64,000 nucleotides of DNA from CAWBXL01 sp963837365 (lineage in GTDB: Bacteria; Acidobacteriota; Terriglobia; Terriglobales; Acidobacteriaceae), in contig CAWIMW010000003.1 of assembly GCA_963837365.1 (NCBI GenBank), positions 558,001 through 622,000 of the forward strand. The letters run 5' to 3'. Positions 58,654 through 64,000 of this stretch are shown piece by piece. The notes beneath the pieces were generated by a model, which saw nothing but the letters and a program-made list of their open reading frames with translations, ran no database searches and was not told the DNA's origin. Position 1 is the stretch's first letter. Each line of letters opens with the position of its first letter. The position numbers were made by a program, and so were the translations under genes.

Positions 58654-59723
58654 AGATTCACCACGACGCGTCCGTAGTCACGGGCCCACAAGGTGCCGAA
58701 CACAACCGTGCCTTCTTCGATATCAATGCGGGGAGAGCTGATGGTGGTGGGCTGAGAGCTGGTCCCGCAGCGCGTGCCGGCGGCAATCAACATCTGGCGT
58801 TCGGCAATCACCGGACCGTGAAGCAAACAGTTGTTGCCGATGGTCAGCTGGCTGGCGCTGATAATGCTTCCGTCCACCGTCACCTCCGGCTCCAGAATCA
58901 TTTCGTGGTGGCTCTTAATGCTGCCGTGAATCTTGGCACCGGCGCGAACCAGCAATCTGCCGCGCGCCACCACGCTGCCAGTGACAACCTCCCCAGGGCC
59001 GATTTCATGATCTCCATCAATCAATAAGCGATGCACGATTCTTGCCTGGGTGTCAGTAAAAGTGGAGGAATCGTTGATGTCTCGCTCGTCCACGACGGCA
59101 AGGGCCCCGAGTTCAATGCGCGGAGCATTCACGCGCAGAAATTGCGTATTTACTCCCAGGTAGATGGCGCGGTCGGAGGAAACGCGCCCAAACAGGTCAC
59201 AATGGTGGTCAGTGCTGAAACTCCCCAGGGCATGCACCCAGCGCACAACCGTGGTTCCCGGGGCCAGACGGATATTCTTCTCACCCAGAATCGCGCGGTA
59301 AGTGCAGTTCTCTCCCCCGATAAAATCTTCAGCCGCATAGATCTCATGCACGAACGTAGTGTTGTCGGGAGTTTTCAGTAACGCGCCGGCAAGGACCACC
59401 AATTCACAAACAGGTTCTTGGTCTCTGATCTTGATTTCGGGAAATTTGACGGTCTTGCCCAGGACCAAATACTCACATCCGTCTGGAAGGACCCCGTGGG
59501 CCGTGGTCCCAGTGGCAACACACTGCTGCAACACAGGACGCAATCCAGAGATGTAATTGCGGAATCCACTGGCAAAATGCCGGATCTCACCAGCGTGCTC
59601 CTGGATCACACTGAGCGGTTTGGAGTCAGTTTGATTGCGCAGTTCGGTGATGGAAGGGATGAGAGGCACAGCCAACATCCCTACCACCATCAAAACCAGG
59701 GCGGCGACGGCGAGCGAACTCAC
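58650..59723 (-). CDS. Bactofilin-like envelope protein with N-terminal membrane anchor
   Basis: A 357-residue protein from a GTG at 59723 that overlaps the GT2 stop by 4 bases (GTGA). One N-terminal transmembrane helix (SSLAVAALVLMVVGMLAVPL) is followed by a helical region, then a mixed domain (CEYLVLGKTVKFPEIKIRDQ), and a beta-helical C-terminal part with repeating short strands: GPGEVVTGSVVARGRLLVRA, GAKIHGSIKSHHEMILEP, EVTVDGSIISASQLTIGN and NCLLHGPVIAERQMLIAAG. This is the bactofilin/polymer-forming pattern. It may scaffold the synthase in the membrane. The position between synthase and deacetylase is unusual. Confidence 0.75.
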   Translation of the reverse strand: MSSLAVAALVLMVVGMLAVPLIPSITELRNQTDSKPLSVIQEHAGEIRHFASGFRNYISGLRPVLQQCVATGTTAHGVLPDGCEYLVLGKTVKFPEIKIRDQEPVCELVVLAGALLKTPDNTTFVHEIYAAEDFIGGENCTYRAILGEKNIRLAPGTTVVRWVHALGSFSTDHHCDLFGRVSSDRAIYLGVNTQFLRVNAPRIELGALAVVDERDINDSSTFTDTQARIVHRLLIDGDHEIGPGEVVTGSVVARGRLLVRAGAKIHGSIKSHHEMILEPEVTVDGSIISASQLTIGNNCLLHGPVIAERQMLIAAGTRCGTSSQPTTISSPRIDIEEGTVVFGTLWARDYGRVVVNL

Positions 59724-60961
59724 GCTGCCTTCCGGAAGCGTTCCGTTTTGTCCCAGTGGAACTCGGCCTTGGTGATGAGCCCAGTCAGCTGGGACCACGC
59801 GGCCCGGGACACGGAGAAGATACTGACCGAGAATCCCAAGACGAGGAACGGGAGTAAAGAAATTCGCTGGCGGTTTCCGTCAAGGCGCACGGCAGCTGCA
59901 ATTTCAAAAAAGGCAGCCAGATTACCCACCGATGCGTAGGCGGTGATTCCAAACAGCGCGATAAGACCGTGAAGCGGAGCAACCCCCTGGTAGAAAACCC
60001 CCAGAGCCAGCATCCATCCAATCATGGTGATCGGTGCCATGGCATAGACGCCAAGCAGCAAGGCGCCATCGATGCGTTCACGGAAGGTGGCGCGGTGCCG
60101 GCCAAGCAGCAAGCGGATGGCATAGGTCACCATCGCCTGGTTGTGTCCTTTGGCCCAACGCATGATTTGCTTAATGCGGACTGCCCAGGTTTCCGGCACT
60201 TCTTCGTAACACTCGGAGCGGTTTTGATAGGCAGTCTTCCAGCCGTAGAGCAACAGGCGATAGGTGAGATCGGTATCTTCGGTGAGCGAGGCATCATTCC
60301 AGCCGCCGATTTCGCGCAGCGCACTCAGCCGGACTCCAGCCACGGTACCGCCATGCTGAGGAACGAGACGCAAATTCATGCGTGCTTGCTGGTCTACCTG
60401 ATACCCGCCAGAGCGCTCCAAATCAAGCAAGCGCGTCAGCAGGTTTGCACCGCAGTTCATGGGTACAACCCGCCCCATCACTCCGCCAACTTCGGGGTCG
60501 AAGAAAGGTGCGACCAACTGTTTCACCAGTCCGGCGCCGGGGATGTAATCAGCGTCAAATATCAGGATGACTTCGGTGTTCACCATCTCCATCGCATCTT
60601 TCAGGGCGGCGGCTTTACCTCCCTTGCCTTCTTTGCGATGGAAGGGCTGAATACGTCCCGGAAAACGCTCAACAAATTCGTCGATGATTTCGCGCGTACG
60701 GTCGGTGGAGCGGTCGTTCACTGGGACGACCAACATCTTGTCTTGCGGGTACTTGACCGTCATCAAGGCGCTCAGAATGTTGGCGACAACTTTTTCTTCG
60801 TTGTGTGCGGCGACGAGAATGGTGACGGGGGGCCATTCTGCGGTGTCGGTATCAATGTAGGGATGGCGTTGAAAACCAAACAGGCGGTTGAGCGTGAACC
60901 AATAATGGCGAAAGGTGTAGATGCAGATGATCGCTACGATGATGTAAAGAGGAATGATCAC
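59720..60961 (-). CDS. Processive glycosyltransferase family 2 (PgaC/BcsA-like synthase)
   Basis: A 413-residue polysaccharide synthase. N-terminal membrane helix, then the GT-A domain: VTILVAAHNEEKVVANILSA, VVPVNDRSTDRTREIIDEF, KGGKAAALKDAMEMVNTEV, IFDADYIPGAG (DxD), NDASLTEDTDLTYRLLLYGW (TED) and QIMRWAKGHNQAM (QxxRW) are the processive-synthase signatures. C-terminal helices (ALLLGVYAMAPITMIGWMLA, LIALFGITAYASVGNLAAFF, and more) form the translocation channel. Family members make poly-GlcNAc, hyaluronan or cellulose-like chains. An activated GlcNAc-derived donor is plausible because an epimerase of that pathway is the first gene. Confidence 0.93.
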   Translation of the reverse strand: MIIPLYIIVAIICIYTFRHYWFTLNRLFGFQRHPYIDTDTAEWPPVTILVAAHNEEKVVANILSALMTVKYPQDKMLVVPVNDRSTDRTREIIDEFVERFPGRIQPFHRKEGKGGKAAALKDAMEMVNTEVILIFDADYIPGAGLVKQLVAPFFDPEVGGVMGRVVPMNCGANLLTRLLDLERSGGYQVDQQARMNLRLVPQHGGTVAGVRLSALREIGGWNDASLTEDTDLTYRLLLYGWKTAYQNRSECYEEVPETWAVRIKQIMRWAKGHNQAMVTYAIRLLLGRHRATFRERIDGALLLGVYAMAPITMIGWMLALGVFYQGVAPLHGLIALFGITAYASVGNLAAFFEIAAAVRLDGNRQRISLLPFLVLGFSVSIFSVSRAAWSQLTGLITKAEFHWDKTERFRKAA

Positions 60962-60995
60962 GTCTGCAATCTCCGCGGGCGGCGGTCACAACCCG

Positions 60996-62225
60996 TTAGC
61001 CTTTCCCTGCCTTGGCAGCTTTGGTTTCAGCATCCGTCTTGCGGCGGCGCGGCGATGGCCGCGGCGGCAATTTGAACTCTTTGTCGGCTTCGAGCAGCGG
61101 GGTTTTCTTCTGGTGCCAACGGGCGACGGCCTCGACAATCCGCTCGGAACCATGGCCATCGCCATACGGGTTTCCTCCGCCGGACATGTCGAGGTAGGCA
61201 TCGGAATCGGTGAGTAAGCGGTTGGATTCCTCCACAATGCTCTTGCGCGTCATCCCGATGATTTTGGCAAGGCCAAACTGCGAAGCTTCGGGACGCTCGG
61301 TCACTTTGCGCAATACCAGTACTGGTTTGTGGAAAGTAGGCGCTTCTTCCTGAATACCGCCGGAATCGGTCAGGACCAAATAACAACGCTGCAACAAACT
61401 GACAAAGGTTGAGTAGTCGAGGGGCTCGACCAGATGGATCCGCTCGGTGTCATGTAACAGTTTGTTCACTGTGCTGCGGACATTCGGATTCATGTGTACC
61501 GGGTAAATCACCCGTATGTCCGGGTGCTTGGTGACCAAGTCTTTCAGCGCGAGGCACATGTTTTCCTGATCGCTTCCCCAGGATTCACGGCGGTGCGAAG
61601 TGACCAGCACAAGGCGGGAATTGTCTTTGGGGATCTCAGCCAGCGGCGTGTTTTCCCAGGAGCATTCCAGTTTCCCGAGGGCGCGGAGCGTGTCCACTAC
61701 GGTGTTTCCAGTCACAACGATCTTGCTGCTTGGAACCCCTTCAGCCAGCAAGTTGTCCCGCGACCCAACGGTGGGGGCAAAGTGAATGTCGGTCACCATT
61801 GAGACCAGCTTGCGATTGGCTTCTTCTGGGAATGGGTTGTAGAGATCATTGCTGCGCAACCCCGCTTCCACGTGAGCAACGGCGATCTTGCAGTAATAGG
61901 CCGCCAACGCCGAAGCAAACGCGGTAGTCGTATCACCCTGTACCAGCACAATATTGGGCTGGAAGCGGTGGCAGGCGTTCTCCACTGTATCCAGCACGCG
62001 GGCCGTCAGCGAACTGAGGGTCTGGTTGGGGCGCATCACGTCCAGATCAAAATCGGGCTTGATTTTGAAATATTGGAGCACGTGATCCAGCATGGTGCGG
62101 TGCTGGCCGGTGTGGACAACGGCGGTTTCAAACTCGTCAGAACGGCGGCGCAGTTCGTGAATAACCACCGCCAGCTTGATGGCTTCCGGTCTGGTTCCCA
62201 GTACAGCAATGACTCGGCACTTCAT
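60996..62225 (-). CDS. wecB: UDP-N-acetylglucosamine 2-epimerase (WecB type)
   Basis: A 409-residue non-hydrolysing epimerase that interconverts UDP-GlcNAc and UDP-ManNAc. It begins CRVIAVLGTRPEAIKLAVVI (family start). GQHRTMLDHVLQYF, NIVLVQGDTTTAFASALAAY, CKIAVAHVEAGLRSNDLYNP, EEANRKLVSMV, NTVVDTLRAL and the ligand loop DSGGIQEEAPTFHKPVLVLR are all present. The C-terminus is extended by a Lys/Arg-rich tail (SPRRRKTDAETKAAKAGKG). First gene of the operon; it points to ManNAc- or GlcNAc-containing polymer. Confidence 0.95.
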   Translation of the reverse strand: MKCRVIAVLGTRPEAIKLAVVIHELRRRSDEFETAVVHTGQHRTMLDHVLQYFKIKPDFDLDVMRPNQTLSSLTARVLDTVENACHRFQPNIVLVQGDTTTAFASALAAYYCKIAVAHVEAGLRSNDLYNPFPEEANRKLVSMVTDIHFAPTVGSRDNLLAEGVPSSKIVVTGNTVVDTLRALGKLECSWENTPLAEIPKDNSRLVLVTSHRRESWGSDQENMCLALKDLVTKHPDIRVIYPVHMNPNVRSTVNKLLHDTERIHLVEPLDYSTFVSLLQRCYLVLTDSGGIQEEAPTFHKPVLVLRKVTERPEASQFGLAKIIGMTRKSIVEESNRLLTDSDAYLDMSGGGNPYGDGHGSERIVEAVARWHQKKTPLLEADKEFKLPPRPSPRRRKTDAETKAAKAGKG

Positions 62226-62673
62226 GGTTGACACACCTATGGACAGCAGCGTTCGGGCACGTCTTGTCCCGGGTGTCGTGTTGACCTTGGTCGCGATCGG
62301 AAGGGGCCCCGTCGGTCGTAAGTGCCTCAATCCGCAAGTGCTAACACCGACTCATGGTCAATTAGATTGGAGGGGAGAGGTTACGTAAAGATTACCGTCG
62401 TCATCTGGAAAAGTGTCATTTCCCTAACGTCCGGAGGCAGTTTGAGCTACCAATTCAGCGTAGTAGTCCTTCATCACTCGGAGATCGAGGACCAGACTGC
62501 TATCGCGGGCCGAAGTCAGTGGGCAACGCCGACCAGGATACATCGAGATATCTCGCATTTCTTAAAGTGAAACGATTTTCTTAGTTCAGTAATGCGCGGA
62601 ACCAAAGAATTTGACATGAGCGCAACTTCGTCTGCTCTTGACATCGAGCAATGAGAACCGCAATATGCAATGC
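62226..62673. other. Divergent region upstream of the exopolysaccharide operon
   Basis: About 450 bases between the epimerase start and the VOC gene. It must contain the operon promoter, which I cannot pinpoint. Near the VOC gene, TTGACA (62638-62643) and CAATAT (62661-62666), spacer 17 bp, form a likely promoter. No gene or RNA is supported. Confidence 0.5.
62638..62666 (+). promoter_or_regulatory. Sigma-70-type promoter of the VOC gene
   Basis: TTGACA at 62638-62643 and CAATAT at 62661-62666, 17-bp spacer. Transcription would start near 62673, so the ATG at 62674 could be translated with almost no leader. Confidence 0.45.
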
Positions 62674-63603
62674 ATGAATTCTATCCGTCCTTGGAGCGTT
62701 ATCATCACAGCGGCTCTGTTCATCTTTCCGTCCGTATCACAAGCAAAGGATTCTCCCAAGTCTTCGACTGCGGTCAAACGTCCAGCCATCGTCGGCGTAG
62801 CATGGATTGACCTGCGAACAGCCGACATAGCCGCCACGCGTAAGTTCTACACCGACTATCTCGGCCTGCCGGAGCAAGCCGGAGTCAAAGACAGTGAAAG
62901 CGGACTGACCCGTGCTGTGTTTAGAGTGAATAATCGCCAGTTCGTCCAAGTTCTGCCCGAACTCAAGGACCCCAAAGAGAACCGGCTGATTGACATAGCT
63001 TTCGAAACCACCGACGCCGAGCAATTGCGCGCCTATCTCGCCGGTAATGGCGTAAAAGTTCCGGATAAAATCGGCGATATGGGATTGGGAACCAAGGGGT
63101 TTGCCATTACTGATGGGGAAAACCACGTGGTGAAGTTTGTTCAATTCCCAAGCAAGGCCAAATCTAAAGACTCTACTCCTGACAACCGTATCTCCACTCA
63201 CATGATCCACACCGGATTCATCGTGCATGACCGTCCCGCAGAGGATCATTTGTTTAAGGACATTCTGGGGTTCACCGAGACCTGGCACGGCGGGATGACC
63301 GACGACAAAATTTCCTGGATCGACATGCGCGTCCCCGACGGAAAGGACTGGCTGGAGTACATGATGGATTACGACGATTCAGACGTGCGAATCTCAGGAA
63401 TTATGAATCATCTAGCCTTGGGTGTGCCCAGCGTCAAAGATGGCTATGACACAGTGGTTCAACGCGGGATGAATCCCGAAAAACCCAAGATCGGCCGTGA
63501 TGGCAAATGGCAGCTTAATCTCTACAGCCCAGATCAAACGCGTGTGGAACTGATGGAACCGAAGCCGGTGGAAACGCCGTGCTGTTCGCCCATGCTGCAG
63601 TAA
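62674..63603 (+). CDS. Secreted two-domain VOC (glyoxalase/bleomycin-resistance fold) protein
   Basis: A 309-residue protein. From the ATG at 62674 it has a clean signal peptide (NSIRPWSVIITAALFIFPSV, then SQA). Two ATG codons upstream (62665 and further) are possible starts. Domain 1 (about 40-150) has AWIDLRTADIAATRKFYTDY and GLGTKGFAITDGENHVVKFV. Domain 2 (about 170-295) has MIHTGFIVHDRPAEDHLFKD, TWHGGMTDDKISWIDM and a late Glu in RVELMEPK. The VOC metal ligands (His/Glu) appear mainly in domain 2. Substrate unknown. The 3' end is near a Cys pair (CCSPM). Confidence 0.8.
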   Translation: MNSIRPWSVIITAALFIFPSVSQAKDSPKSSTAVKRPAIVGVAWIDLRTADIAATRKFYTDYLGLPEQAGVKDSESGLTRAVFRVNNRQFVQVLPELKDPKENRLIDIAFETTDAEQLRAYLAGNGVKVPDKIGDMGLGTKGFAITDGENHVVKFVQFPSKAKSKDSTPDNRISTHMIHTGFIVHDRPAEDHLFKDILGFTETWHGGMTDDKISWIDMRVPDGKDWLEYMMDYDDSDVRISGIMNHLALGVPSVKDGYDTVVQRGMNPEKPKIGRDGKWQLNLYSPDQTRVELMEPKPVETPCCSPMLQ

Positions 63604-63625
63604 CATATTCTCCCGGAGAAATAAA

Positions 63626-64000
63626 ATGCGGGCCTCATTCTCTTATCGGCAGTTAGCGGTGTTTTGCTTATTCCTGTGCCTTGCACCAGTGGGACTGTTT
63701 ATTGGCGCCGGGGCTGAAGAGGCGCCGCAACACCCCATTCTGGCGATCGGTTCCCCTGCCCCGGATTTTTGCCTTCCGGGAATTGATGGCCAGACCCACT
63801 GCCTCAAGGACTATGCATCGGCGAAAGTGCTGGTCATCGCCTTTACCTGCAATCACTGTCCCACCGCACAGCTTTACGAACAACGGATCATGAAGCTGGC
63901 TGACGATTACAAAGACAAGGGAGTGACGCTGGTTGCGATCGAGCCCAATAATCCCAACGCAGTCCTGCTGAATGAGTTGGGTTACACCGATGTCGGAGAT
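63626..64000 (+). CDS. Secreted redoxin-family thiol protein, N-terminal part (runs off the window)
   Basis: The first 125 residues of a protein that continues past base 64000. An ATG at 63626 with CCGGAGA upstream. A signal peptide/hydrophobic helix (QLAVFCLFLCLAPVGLFIG) is followed by the redoxin start IGSPAPDFCLPGIDGQTHCL and VLVIAFTCNHCPTAQLYEQR, with the redox pair Cys-x-x-Cys in CNHC. Then IMKLADDYKDKGVTLVAIEP. It is the AhpC/TSA-thioredoxin type common in acidobacteria and planctomycetes. It follows the VOC gene by 22 bases and is probably co-transcribed. Confidence 0.85.
   Translation, partial: MRASFSYRQLAVFCLFLCLAPVGLFIGAGAEEAPQHPILAIGSPAPDFCLPGIDGQTHCLKDYASAKVLVIAFTCNHCPTAQLYEQRIMKLADDYKDKGVTLVAIEPNNPNAVLLNELGYTDVGD

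Noticed and set aside
55115..62225. Assignment of the operon to the Pel or Pga systems
   Set aside because: PelB, PelC, PelD, PelE, PelF and PelG equivalents and PgaA/PgaD are not recognisable; only the synthase and part of the deacetylase resemble known members.

Overview
The window reads as chromosomal DNA of a moderately GC-rich Gram-negative bacterium, most likely an acidobacterium (Acidobacteriota, Terriglobia-like). This is inferred from gene style: a winged-helix/TolB-like/TPR membrane regulator, POTRA and TonB-C envelope proteins, small secreted proteins of acidobacterial type, many toxin-antitoxin modules, and dispersed short intergenic repeats. No rRNA or other decisive marker is present.

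Bases 1-10.3 kb: a Tat-exported amidase (cut by the window edge), glutamine synthetase, a LysR regulator, YtxH and coiled-coil membrane proteins, an ECF sigma factor divergent from the winged-helix/TPR protein, a DDAH-like hydrolase and mnmA. Bases 10.3-17.2 kb: a plastic region with two divergent toxin-antitoxin (TA) modules (AbrB/PIN with a frameshifted toxin; RHH/MazF), a duplicated secreted protein, a methyltransferase and citrate synthase. Two more TA modules follow (a truncated PIN toxin with RHH antitoxin; HigBA-like), bracketed by an inverted pair of about 70-bp mosaic repeats.

Bases 17.2-33.1 kb: mostly housekeeping and cofactor genes: trmO, an S4 RNA-binding protein, a penicillin-acylase-family gene broken by two frameshifts, a homocysteine methyltransferase/MTHFR fusion, xseB and a polyprenyl synthase. 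A pterin group combines folE with two PTPS paralogues, one lacking the catalytic His. A TlpA-like lipoprotein, a ThiO-like oxidase, a methyltransferase and an M20 peptidase complete it. Bases 33.5-51.2 kb: smc with an acidic head insertion, a small accessory insert with an RHH/RelE module, purC, cvpA, a Fis-like regulator, an SDR, and a POTRA-only secreted protein. These are followed by a complete arginine-to-putrescine route (pyruvoyl arginine decarboxylase, aguB, aguA), a GAF-TM-TonB-C fusion, a stand-alone nuoI, tadA and tRNA-Ser(CGA).

Bases 51.2-55.1 kb: accessory DNA next to the tRNA: an RHH/MazF module, an IS110-family element with 15-bp subterminal inverted repeats and a structured non-coding tail, and small membrane or zinc-ribbon proteins. 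Bases 55.1-62.2 kb: a compact six-gene minus-strand operon (WecB-type epimerase, processive GT2, bactofilin-like envelope protein, atypical NodB-like deacetylase, YaiO-like outer-membrane barrel, orphan polytopic membrane protein). It looks like a complete exopolysaccharide synthesis/modification/export machine and is the best candidate here for a poorly described system. The window ends with a two-domain VOC protein and the start of a redoxin-family secreted protein.

Several intergenic repeat families recur: tandem heptamers of consensus RGTTCTC next to gene ends, a CCCTTCGACTTCG element, and a GCCGAGGCGGC palindrome.
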